Assembly: GCA_965178125.1 (NCBI GenBank)
Contig: OZ237774.1
Coordinates: forward strand, 434,001 to 498,000
DNA: 64,000 nt
Source of the DNA: Bilabrum cf. latius
Taxonomy: Eukaryota > Bigyra: Bicosoecida > Bigyra > Bicosoecida
Reading direction: 5' to 3'
Shown: positions 10,068-19,555 of the stretch, piece after piece
Layout: each line of letters begins with the position of its first letter
Position numbering within the stretch: position 1 is the stretch's first letter
Translations under genes and position numbers: made by a program
The notes under the pieces: model-generated
Databases searched by the model: none
The model's input: the letters and a program-made list of their open reading frames with translations, nothing else
What the model was told of the DNA's origin: nothing

Positions 10068-11123
10068 TCAATTTTCTATATCCCACTCCAAAATTAAATT
10101 AGGAGCAATTTCTTGGATTTTATTCTTTGGTTCCCACGTCCAATGTTCTGGTTCTGGAAAATCTTTCCATTCTATTTGATATTCTGTTTCGTTCTCGGAT
10201 TTTATTTTTTTTGGCAGAAAGATTGTCTGAGCATCTCGGTTATTGTCCTCATTATCAAAGTCGATAATCTGTAATTCCTCTTTTGGATAAGCCACTAAAT
10301 CATCCTAATCCACAACATATAAGGGTGGTTGTCTCGGTCTTAGTAATACTTTAGTTATCGTTTTGATTTCTGGATTATAGCGTAAATCTGAAGCACGAAA
10401 ATTTCCGGATAATTTTTGCTGTAAATTTGTAGCCTTTCTGGGTTCTTCTAATGGTATACGAACTCTTGTACCCTCTTCCAATATATTACAAGCGTCTCCT
10501 TTACACTACGTAAAGTCGAAGTGTTCTGGGGGTAAAGGTGGTTCTTCTATATACTTTTCTAGTTGATATTCATTATAGTTTTCAATGATGTTTGGAAGCA
10601 TATCCACCCATTCTACGCTTTCATTACCTGTATTTAACTCATTAACGTTCTATAGGGTAAATATGGCTTTTCCCAACGTTTTATTTAGGTTTTCCACTAA
10701 TGCTTGTTGTCGGTGGCGACCTGCTTTATTTCTTCGTACAAATACATCGCTCTCTTCTAAATATCTTTGTAAAGCGTTAAATTCTTTTCCATTATCTATT
10801 TCCAAACGGTGCTGCGGTTTCTGGACATTACCACGATTGAAAATCTTTTTTGATGCCTTTAATACTTCGTTCTAACGCTTGGTTTTGAGCGGTTCAGCAT
10901 CGGCCTACTTTGTATGTAAATCAATAGCAGTTAATGCGTATTTATAATTATTGTCGTGGGGTAATGATAATAAATCCATTTGTACCACTTGGTGAGGTTC
11001 TGGTACATTTACGTGGGGTCGATTTACTCCTTTGGGTCGTTTTGGTCGTTTCATTAAATTTACAATACGACTGTTGGGATAAATGTTTAGGGATTGTAAT
11101 ATTCTTTCAAAGGCGCTACTCAT
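10068..11123 (-). CDS. int: Retroviral-type (rve) integrase with C-terminal chromodomain
   Basis: A 351-residue protein with TAG as Gln and a TGA stop. The DDE core is visible: Asp in HQVVQMDLLSLP (residue 50), Asp in LEIDNGKEF (about 110) and Glu in RQQALVENLNKTL (about 144). After about 150 residues of linker the last 50 form a chromodomain, YQIEWKDFPEPEHWTWEP, with the aromatic cage Tyr/Trp/Trp. Polintons and some PLVs use such integrases to insert, and the chromodomain would steer insertion toward marked host chromatin. No HHCC zinc finger is visible before the core. A short ORF ending KEKHTSIKELYSK overlaps the start codon (ATGA), so the mature protein might begin further upstream by frameshift or the short ORF may be separate. 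Confidence 0.88.
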
Positions 11124-11228
11124 TTGCTATATAGTTCTTTAATAGAGGTATGCTTTTCCTTGCTTAATTTTAATATTTCTTTGTATCCTATATTGTCAAA
11201 ATTTTTCAATCAATTTTTGTGTTTTTAA

Positions 11229-11600
11229 TTGGAAAACAATTATAATTTGTTTTTTATTTTCCTTTTAATGTATCATCTCTTGGGTAATCGGTTTGGTTGC
11301 TTCGGAGAACAATTTAGTCGCTTGGGAAATCCTTGGGAAATCCAATCTTTGAAAAAGATATCAAAAGAGCGGAGGGCAAAGCCCGAGCATCTTGGGAAAT
11401 CCTTGGTCGGTTCATCGGTCGGTTTATCGGTTTGTCGCTTGGGAACATACCTCGGTCTCTTGATAAAATACCTTGTTCTCTTGGGGAAATCCTCGGTTGG
11501 TCTCTTGGTCTCTTGGGAATTCATCCTTCCGTTCCTACAGCAAACACAGAGATATTTTGGACACTTGGTTAATTTCTTCATTTTTTCCTACTTTACTAAA
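11229..11600. repeat. CTTGGGAAATCC-type repeat tract near the right end
   Basis: CTTGGGAAATCC and variants (CTTGGGAACA, CTTGGGGAAATCC, GGTCTCTTGG) recur irregularly from 11,325 to 11,515. Both strands stay open for about 100 codons, the - strand as a Lys/Pro/Arg-rich protein and the + strand as a Leu/Gly-rich one, so the open frames may follow from the repeat itself. Confidence 0.6.
11273..11581 (-). CDS. Possible small basic Lys/Pro-rich viral protein
   Basis: A 102-residue ORF starting ATG and ending TGA, upstream of and collinear with the integrase. It contains a CPKYLCVCCRNGR segment and then repeated K-R-P/F-P-K-R units (ETKRPTEDFPKRTR, FIKRPRY, VPKRQTDKPTDE). It could be a core-like DNA-binding protein. 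It coincides with the repeat tract, so coding status is uncertain. Confidence 0.35.
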   Translation of the reverse strand: MKKLTKCPKYLCVCCRNGRMNSQETKRPTEDFPKRTRYFIKRPRYVPKRQTDKPTDEPTKDFPRCSGFALRSFDIFFKDWISQGFPKRLNCSPKQPNRLPKR

Positions 11601-11720
11601 ACATCTCTGTCTTTGCTGTTAGAGTTTATAAGGGGGTTAAATATTAGAATTCTTCAATTTACCCCTACTTCGTAGGAGTAAATTTTATATCTGAAAATGG
11701 GTACATAGAGGGGTTCTATA

Positions 11721-11739
11721 GGGGTTCTTGGGGAACCCC
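11721..11739. terminator. Short GC stem-loop near the right end of the element
   Basis: GGGGTTC, a five-base loop TTGGG, and GAACCCC can form a seven-base-pair hairpin. The preceding bases repeat GGGGTTCTATA. It could be a transcription end signal or part of the element's terminal structure. Confidence 0.35.
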
Positions 11740-11859
11740 CTGTGAAATCATTTAGGTTTATAGGGGAAACACTTGAGTTGCTAAATATGCCTTTAAAGGA
11801 GGGGCGAGCGTAGCGTAGCCCTCGTCCTAAACGCTTGGTGTACCTACCACCACCTGTTG

Positions 11860-12507
11860 TCCCCCCCTGAACCTCGCCCTGCGTTGGAGTTCTAGACCCA
11901 CGAATCAGCCGGGCCTGATCCCAAGTCTTACCGACTTCACACGATCAGATAAGGAACCATGAAACCGCCGGCGCACCTGTCGTGCTGCAGGGACACGATT
12001 CTCTTTGGTGCACGGCAGACACCTGGATCACACATCCGGCACCACACGGATCCGATCTCGAACACAGTCACTCATGTTGCAGTTGGCTCCTCTTAGAGCC
12101 CACCTTCAAAGTTGCTAGATCTAAAGTATTGTAGTGAAATAGTAGAGATTGCACAGTTGAGAAAGCATGGGTTGGAAGTTTTATAACCTTATCTTGGAAA
12201 CGCCTGCCTCTCAGTTTCGAACCCCGCCGTCATGAAACCCCCAAACACATCCTTGACACCGGCCACTGCCGTTTAGCCTTGCAGGAAGCAAGCCCAAGCG
12301 AAAGTACTAGGAACAGCGGCAACAGAGGATCTGGGCGAGACGCATCTAAGTGTCATATTACGCTTGGCCACGTCAACAAAATCGGATCCGATTGACAGAG
12401 TATGGATCCCGTCCATCCGAATCCTTCACTACGACCACTCATATTTTATCACCTACAAAACTACCCGGATACCCCAGCTCCAACCATCGACCCCTCTTCC
12501 TCCGTCA
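11860..12507. other. Virus-host junction and host flank without a recognised gene
   Basis: AT-rich sequence ends around 11,800-11,870, where GAGCGTAGCGTAGCCCTC leads into GC-richer host DNA. No open frame with coding character is evident up to the sialidase stop codon. The flank contains poly-C and short AT islands only. Confidence 0.5.
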
Positions 12508-13938
12508 TCACGGCAGCTCAACTACACCGAACGCGATCGAGTCAGGCACGAAGATCGGCTGCACCACATCCGCCCGCTCGAATATGACCCCCACGGCCCC
12601 GCCCGGCAAGCCCACCAGCGCGCTGTAGGCACTGGCTCCCGGGTCCAGTACCCGCAGGGGCTCCCATGTCTCGCCCCTGTCCCCCGACCGAGACAGCGTG
12701 AGGTTCTGCCGGAGACCCAGGAGGCTGTCGTCGCTGAGGCTGGACAGGAGCAGTTGTTCCCTGGGCTCGTCCCACAGGATGGAGCCTTCCACGCCGTCAA
12801 GGGGCTGCGGCAGTCCGGGTTGCAGCTCGAGGTTCGTGAAGGTTCGTCCGCCGTCCTCGCTGCTGGCCTGGGAGCGGGAGAGCGCGAGGGTGCGGGCCGC
12901 GAGGACGAGTGTGCCTGCCGCTGGGCCGCTGGTTTCCCCGCTGCTGCTTTGTGGCGAGTGCTGCCTGCCAGCAGCTGGGATGTGTGCCAGCTGGCACTCG
13001 TTGGAGAACCACGGGTCGGTTTCGTTGGTCCACTCGAACGCGATGCTCCAGGTGATGCCCCCGTCGTCTGACGCGACGATGTGCGGGTGCGTGAAGGTGC
13101 CGTCCAGCCAGTGCACGGGGCTGTGATAACCGGGAAGCAGGATCCTGTACGGGGAATCGCTAGTCCCGGAGGCTTTAAGCCAGCCGGCTCTTGCGGGCGC
13201 TGTCCCTTGCTATGGGATGGGAGAAGGAAAAACTGACTAGGCGGGAACGACGAGGCCGCCCGGGGGTCCCAATCCGTACCATCCCCAGCCAGGCCTGGAG
13301 GCCTGGTCGGTGATGTCCCGCGGGGGATTCGCGAACGTTCGTCCGCCGTCGTCCGAGTGGGTCACCATCACGCGGCTGTTGTTCACGCAGAACGGAACCA
13401 AGAGGCGCCGCGCATCCGGAAGCCAGACTGGTGCCGCGTTGCCGACGACCGAGGGGCCCTCCGCATGCACCACCGTGGGGGCCTCGGACCAGGACTTGCC
13501 GCCGTCTGTGGAACGCTTGGACACGAGGTGCGTGGGGGCGTAATCGGAGCAGCTGCCCAGGCGGGCCTCCCCGAAGGCGACGAGCACCACATCGGCTGCT
13601 CGGTCCGCAAACTGCTCCGCGCCCGCCGATGCCGGTACGCGCACAATGTCTGGTATTTTAATGCAAAAGTAGCCTGCCTCGCCCTTGCGGAACACGTCCA
13701 CAGCTGCGATGCCGGTCCCGTTCGCAAACGGCGACGCTTGGAGACTTGGGTACTCGGCCGGTGCTAAGTGCTCAGGCTGGTGCCTGCGCCGATCGCGTGG
13801 GAGCCTATCTGAAATCGAATTCTTGAAGTTATGGTGCTGATGTTTAGCCTTGCTGAACGCGCGCGCAGATGCCATGATCAAGGCCAGTGAGATACATGCC
13901 GCTAGCTTGCGCTGCGGCAGCCCGTACGAGCACACCAT
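12508..13938 (-). CDS. Sialidase-like protein with BNR/Asp-box repeats
   Basis: A single-exon 476-residue protein with TAG as Gln (TAG codons near 13,237 and 13,198) and a TGA stop. It begins with a signal peptide-like stretch (KLAACISLALIMASARAFS). At least four Asp-box motifs S-x-D-x-G-x-T-F/W are visible: STDGGKSW, SDDGGRTF, SDDGGITW, SEDGGRTF, plus a degenerate SGDRGETW. They mark the six-bladed beta-propeller of exo-sialidases and related secreted glycosidases. An early FCIKIPDIVRVP resembles the R-I-P segment with the catalytic Arg of sialidases. It probably acts outside the cell or in the secretory route on sialic acid or a related nonulosonate. It is divergent from the copine gene, with 519 bases between starts. 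Confidence 0.75.
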
Positions 13939-14457
13939 AATAACTGGTAGCTCTCCAGGAGGAGCAGTGTATAGATCTCAGGGGTCTGAGTATCAGCGCA
14001 GCGAATCGCAAAACGTTGTAGAGAAGCCACTTGTATAGATTAGGTCGTAGTTGCAGTTCGGCGTGTTATAGCGTGTGGTTTTGGTGGCATCTCTCCGGTT
14101 TTGCAAGAAGCGAGCAGCAGCAGGGCGATGTTCGTGAGTCGGGACATTCGTCTGCCGTGCGCCAGAACCAATTCACAGCGTCTGATCGATGAAATCGCTA
14201 CTAATGTACCCATGAATCTCTCGTTGACTTGAATTGACTGCTTGGAAATCGCCGTGCGCCAGGAATCGCTAGGTCGGCCACGTCACGAACAAAGCTGTTG
14301 CAATTGAAAACTTGCAAGTACTGGCAGCGGTCCGCGAGGAAATAGTAGCCATCTTTAACGTTGGATTTCGCCAGAGCCGAGTTGCCCCAAGTCAGTTGGC
14401 TGTCTAGGTCCGACTAATTCGTCCGTTGGCTTCGCCGTCGTCGGCGATACACGAAAC
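13939..14457. promoter_or_regulatory. Divergent intergenic region (sialidase-like / copine)
   Basis: A 519-base spacer between two start codons on opposite strands; it must hold both promoters. No gene or clear motif was recognised. Confidence 0.4.
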
Positions 14458-16075
14458 ATGGGCTGCTGGCCGTCTCGCGCGGCTGTCATCGGAAGCGAAT
14501 CTTCGTCCTAGGCCGCAGATACCAGCTTAGGAAGCTCTAGCATTACAATTCGCGGCGCGTCTCAGAACGGCACGTCTTCTGGCGCCGCCGGTGCGGAGGT
14601 GGAGCCCAAGGGCGACGCAGACTACGAGTTTAGGGTGATCTACGACAAGTACGAGACGTTCGAGGAGGTCGCCGCGGCCCTGCGCGCCTCTGGTCTGGAA
14701 TCGAGCAATTTGGTCATGGCGGTGGACTACACCAAGTCTAACCAGTGGACCGGGGCCAAGTCATTCGGAGGCAGGTGCCTCCACGCCATGGGTGAAGCTG
14801 CTGGGGCTGCGGGTGGCAGGGTCGGTGGGATGGGTGGTGCTGGCAGCGGCAGCCCGGGACGATTCGGTGGAGGGGGCGGACCGTACCAAGGGTGGAATAG
14901 GGGCATGCGCGGCGGAAGCGGCAGGGGCAGGCAAATGACGGGGTCTGGCTTTTCGCCGTCTCGGTATGCGCAGGACGAGGACCCTACTGTGGGTCCCATA
15001 CGCCGGCGTTCGGACTCCCCCAGCGAACCTTCGCTTGCACCCCCGAAGAACCCCTACCAGAAAGTGATCGAGATCATCGGACGCACCCTGGCACCCTTCG
15101 ACGACGACAACATGATCCCTGCATTCGGGTTCGGGGATCTCACCACGGGCGACAGGTCCGTGTTCCCCTTCCTGCCCTCGAGGCCATGCAGGGGATTCGA
15201 GGAGGTGCTCGAGAGGTACGTCAGGATCACGCCGCAGCTGCAGCTGAGTGGTCCCACGAACTTTGCGCCCGCCATCGAGGCCACCATGCAGATCGTGCGG
15301 GAGACCGGTGTGAGACGGTGTGACGAGTGATGGATTCTCCTCGTGTGTATGTGTGTGTCTATGTTGGATCTGCACGCACCGGTTCTTTAGTCGGTGCGTG
15401 TGCGACCACCACGTAGCCCGTGACGAGTGCCGTGCTCCCGGTCCCGTCCTGCCCCTCCCTTCCCGCCCACCCATCCCAGGCGCGGTGTGGGATGGGCCAT
15501 CAATGCCCTCCCACTTGCTTCATACCCCCGGTAGCATTCTATCGTACATCTTAACCTTTTCTCCATCCCTCTCTCTCTTTTGATTCGCAGGGCTACCACA
15601 TCCTGCTCATCATCGCAGACGGCCAGGTCACGAACAAGGACCACACGGTGCGTGCCATCTGCGAGGCCAGCAAGATGCCCCTGTCCATCGTCATGGTGGG
15701 GGTGGGGGACGGGCCCTGGGATACCATGGAAGAATTCGACGACGGGTGAGATGCGATGCAGTGCAGTGCAGTGCAGTGCCATTGATCTGTCCTCCCCTCC
15801 TCAAGACGCCTTGGCACGGCATGGCATGGCATGGGAAGGAACTCCCTCTCGCCTTTCAGTCCCCCGCACTTGCACTCACACTCACTGCTCCGCCCCCCTC
15901 CACACTCATTGCACCTCGCAGTCTGCCCGAGCGTGACTTTGACAACTTCTAGTTCGTCAACTACACCAAGGTGGTCCGGGACAACCCCAGGAACCCCGAC
16001 GTGGCCTTCGCGATCGCGGCCCTGCAGGAGGTGCCAGAGCAGTTCGAGGCCATCAAGGCGCTCAAGCTGATCTGA
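14458..16075 (+). CDS. Copine/vWA-domain protein, RGLG-like but without RING
   Basis: Three exons, 14458-15309, 15591-15745 and 15922-16075, with GTGAGA donors and CAG acceptors, give 386 residues. The start MGCWPSR fits N-myristoylation and palmitoylation, as in plant RGLG proteins, so membrane attachment is likely. The copine domain is complete: [18 protein letters not shown] (MIDAS-type DxTxSN), [53 protein letters not shown], and [17 protein letters not shown]. The Q of FDNFQF is encoded by TAG at 15950. A Gly/Arg-rich insert of about 75 residues interrupts the domain after GGRCLH. RGLG proteins end in a RING E3 ligase finger; here the protein stops about 40 residues after FDNFQF, so ligase activity is not expected unless a partner supplies it. 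Confidence 0.85.
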
Positions 16076-16243
16076 TGATCGGATCAAGGATCGGATCAGG
16101 GGAGTGGTGTGATGAGTTGCTCTGCCAATATGAGTGCCTGCACTGCACTGCACCGCACACTCGATCCGGATCTGATCGCGTTTGGATTTCTTAAACAAAA
16201 CGGTGTGCTGGTTTCGAATTCTTCGGTCAGGGCGTTGCATTCA

Positions 16244-17524
16244 TCAAACAAACTGAATCGGCTTGGACCGGACATTACCCCTGCCCCCGGCCCTGCCTCC
16301 GGTGGTGGGGGCTAACGAAGGCACGGCGCTGCTCACGCCGCCCGCACCAGATCCGGCACCAGCCCCTGCTCCATCCCCTCTTTGACCACGTGCCCGCGCT
16401 ACCATGTGTGACGAGTGCATGGGTTGCACGGCCAACAGCTGGGGGGCGCCCACCCCTGCGCCCCCGGTTGCAACCAAGCGCGCCAGCGTCGAGTCATCAG
16501 CGCTGCCACCGGCAGCACCGTCATCGCTGTCGCCCTCATCCTCGTCACACCCCGCAACCACAGCATCGCACTCGTCACATCTCACCACCCCTTGCGTGCA
16601 CTTGTCACACCACGGGCCGAGCGCCTCTGCCTGCCCTCCCCTGCCCGCTCTCCTCTGCGCCTCGAGTGCCGCCCAACGGGCCAAATCTGCCAGCGGCAGC
16701 AGAGCGTCCAGGACAGCTTCACCGGTTGCAACCACCATCCCATCGGTTGCAACCACACCGTGTGGGCGGATGCGAGGTGGCAGCGCCGGTGGTGGTGACC
16801 CGGCCGCACCTGTCGGGGCACCTGCTCCAGTGCTCGCCTCACCGTGTCCATGCGCATCGCACCCTGCTGCTGGGTCGGCGGCAGCCGAAGCAGCCGCGCC
16901 CGGGCCGGAGAGTGTGACCAATGCATCCCCCTTTTTAGCCTGGTGGTCGCGCAGCTCCTTGCTTGCAACATCGATGAGTTGCAGTTTCGAGGCCTGCTCG
17001 GTCGACAGGACGAGCGCGAGCTGCTTCCTGGAAGCGAGCACCATGGCCTCATGCGGGTGGAGGAATCTTCCGCTCGTTCGATGTGAGAAGATAACTTTGC
17101 TGGTATGAGGCTTGGGGTCTGCTGCCTCACTGGGGGCAGCTGGCTCGTATACTGCACGACTTCGTGCACGGTCTCCGCGCGTTGCATCGGCAGCTTGCTC
17201 TGCAGCAGCCGGTTCTGCATCATACGGTGACTGTACATGTACACAATCTCTACCAGCTTTTGAGCTGCGGCCCGTAGCAACATCAGTGTGCGACTATCGT
17301 GGTCTAACTGCCGCACGTCCGAGAGTGCTTGCTATTCTACCACGGGACCGAAGCAGCTCGATGGTAACTTGCCCGTGCTGCACCGATTTGGTCGACAGTG
17401 TGCGGTTGTCACGCACAATTCGTCCCACCGAGCATGCTCTTGGAAGCAATTTTGCAATCGAATCGACCTGTGCATCCTTTAGCTCCCATGCATCCATTGG
17501 CACGACTAGCTTATCTCCAGACAT
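16244..17524 (-). CDS. Unknown protein with helical N-terminus and Ala/Gly/Asp-rich body
   Basis: A single 426-residue frame with one TAG (17,294) and a TGA stop. The first 60 residues (MDAWELKDAQVDSIAKLLPR, RIVRDNRTLSTKSVQHGQV) look helical and conserved in style. A second ordered patch is VLASRKQLALVLSTEQASKL and the following QLIDVASKELRDHQAKKGDA. The C-terminal half is low complexity and carries WCDKCTQGVVRCDECDAVVAGC, which looks like a CxxC zinc knuckle, although the CDEC part is simply the genome's dispersed TGTGACGAGTG word read in one frame. The gene holds three GGTTGCAACC palindromes. It is convergent with the copine gene (168 bases between stops). I do not recognise the family. Confidence 0.55.
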
Positions 17525-17735
17525 TATGTCTCATAGTATTCAGCCAAGCGATCACACACCTCGCGCAATTGAGGCAGCAGTACCTCGCGTGCTGTGTCAA
17601 AGACTAAATCCTATACCGTTCGCCTGCAGTTGCACTTGGAGCGGGGTGCATGGTGCTGCAATCATCTAAAATCACCAGCAATCGAATGATACCATATTGA
17701 ATCCTCCCGGTTTATACACTTCGAGCCATTATGAT

Positions 17736-19457
17736 TCATTCCGGCTGCCCGGCAGTCGCCGCCACTGCGCCCGACGCGATGCGAGCGTTGATGTCATCCA
17801 CGACGCCCGGCAGGTCCTCCACCCCCGAGATCACGTAGTGCGCCCCCGCCGCATGCATCGCTCCTTTGGCCACCTCTTCCCTGCGCGCGAGCTCCTCCGC
17901 TCCCAGGCCTTCCACCTCGCCCGCCCCCACGCCCACGTAGCTCCCGGTACGGGACACCCCCACGGTCCACATGCCGGCGTTTAGCCCCTCCGCAATCCCA
18001 GGGGTCGTGTCGTCCACTTTGACCACCGACCCCAGGGGGTACGCATTCAGGGCGGTTGCAACCTCCACGGCCATCCAGGGCGTGGGCCTCCCATTTGTTC
18101 CCTGGTCGTTCCCGCACGTCCACGCCTCGGGCAGGAGTCCCTGGGAGCGAGCTGCCTCCAGCACCACCTCCATGATCGGGCGGTTGTAACCGGAGCACAC
18201 GCCCTGCGATTGAATGGATGGGGCATATGGGACAGATGAGGCAAATGGGGCAGTAGGGGCAGTAGAGATATACGTAGGGCGCAAACGGCGGCACGGGGCG
18301 TGCATCATCCAACCAACGGGACACTCGGCCTCGCAGCACACCCGTCCCCCCTTCCAAACAGAGCAACATGCACATGCATCATCTCACGAATTTGACCCCC
18401 CTATCCTTGAGCCCCGCCTGCATCGCCAGGGCGCCAGGCACGAGGTCGGCGCATGTCTTGACGCACTCGATCTGCACCGGGGTGAAGCTGTCGTACAAGC
18501 GGTTCACGTCGTCCTGGTTGGGCGCTTTGCCTTCGTGCGCTTTTCTCCACACGGGATCCACCTCAGGGTCTTGCATCATCTGCCAGATGTGCTCCCGCTT
18601 GTTGAGGCCCATGGGGCGGCGGGCGGCGTCCTGCGAGGGGTAGCGAGCGAGCGAGCGAGCACGGCAGGATGAGCAAGATGCACGCAAGACTCTGCGCATT
18701 CAAGAGCAAGAGCGGTGCCAACCAGGCCATGCAACTACATCAGCTGACGGATCACCCAACGAAAATACTTCGAACAGCCCAAGATAGGCTGTGAATCTTG
18801 GTGCGGGCAATTGCATTGCTGCCTTTGGTGCAGCAGACACCCGACCCTAACGAAAAAATCAACCAAACAGCTCCGATCAATACAATGTATACTCAATTTT
18901 CAAATTGCTGCTTGCTTGTCGGACACTATTGCGCCAATAGGCAGATTCATTGCGAGATCCGGACGGGGACGCCGAGTTCCCGTAGACTCTTGGGTACACT
19001 AGCGACTAGCTTGCTTTGATCGCAATGTGAGAGTCTAGCATATGCATATACTATATATCGAGCGGGCCGCAGTTGTCCTGGGATGGTTCCAGCTAGCTAC
19101 TCTCCACATTTCACAGTTCTGTCGAGCGCGAGAATCCACGCATTGAATCTCTCTCACCACGGAAACTTCCACACCAACTCGTTTAAATACCTCCACAAAG
19201 GCAAGTACGGGGGCCACAGAACCGTGATCAACGAGAGTACCGGCCATGTCGCAGACGACAGCCTAGACGGGGGCCTTGCTGAACTCTTCGCGCTTAGCCA
19301 GGGCAGCGTGAGCTGACATGAGCCGAGCGCCGGCGCGAGACATGCCTCGATACATGCCGTTTGATACAGCTCGCTGCGTGGCACGCAGCATGACTGCAGG
19401 CGATAGTACGAAGTGCGTTGTGTGCCATTCCTGATCCCAGGTCGACGCACTCGTCAT
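17736..19457 (-). CDS. phnX: Phosphonoacetaldehyde hydrolase (HAD family), mitochondrial form
   Basis: Three exons: 19158-19457, 18388-18630 and 17736-18203, all phase 0, giving up to 336 residues. The enzyme cleaves the C-P bond of phosphonoacetaldehyde to acetaldehyde and phosphate, the last step of 2-aminoethylphosphonate use. Visible motifs are AVVCDMAGTLVDHGSVAPVL (HAD motif I with the Asp nucleophile), RPMGLNKREHIWQMM containing the Lys expected to form the Schiff base, GRPTPWM, and VVKVDDTTPGIAEGLNAGMW followed by TVGV. Family members usually have DWAGT at motif I, here DMAGT. An Arg/Ala/Ser-rich N-terminus starting at Met 19391 (MLRATQRAVSNGMYRGMSRA) looks like a mitochondrial presequence; the in-frame Met at 19457 is an alternative start. 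Codon TAG lies just before AVVCDMAG, where relatives often have Gln. Confidence 0.88.
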
Positions 19458-19555
19458 CTAGTGACCGGATCCATCATGCTGGGGCATGCTGCTTAAACAT
19501 CAAACCGAACGTAGAGCCAAACAAAACACAAGAAAACCAAGTGCCCGCGAGCGCC

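Larger units (their letters stand above)
1..11860. mobile_element. Integrated Polinton-like virus (left end outside window)
   Basis: This AT-rich block contrasts with the GC-rich DNA to its right. It holds a major capsid gene, a penton-like gene, a P-loop NTPase, polymerase B, an SF3 helicase and a retroviral-type integrase, which is the gene set of Polinton-like viruses and virophages. Structural genes lie on + and replication/integration genes on -. All long genes stay open only if TAG is sense, as in the host genes next to it, so the virus uses its host's code. The right boundary is placed where base composition changes, near 11,820-11,870. I see no terminal inverted repeat partner or target duplication because the left end is missing. 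No frameshift or TAA/TGA break was found in the core genes, so the copy looks intact. Confidence 0.85.

Noticed and set aside
557-11123. Reading the viral region as a decayed, pseudogenised element full of nonsense mutations
   Set aside because: All breaks are TAG; no TAA, TGA or frameshift occurs in the core genes, and host genes show the same pattern. Random decay would give all three stops.
11870-12000. Possible rRNA-like sequence beside the insert
   Set aside because: I could not align it to any conserved rRNA or 5S segment from memory.
12190-12240. tRNA T-arm-like sequence (GTTTCGAACCCC)
   Set aside because: No matching acceptor, D or anticodon arms could be found around it.
16380-16440. 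Zinc-finger assignment for CDEC motifs in several frames
   Set aside because: The motif is the dispersed TGTGACGAGTG word translated in one frame; it appears in unrelated frames and strands.
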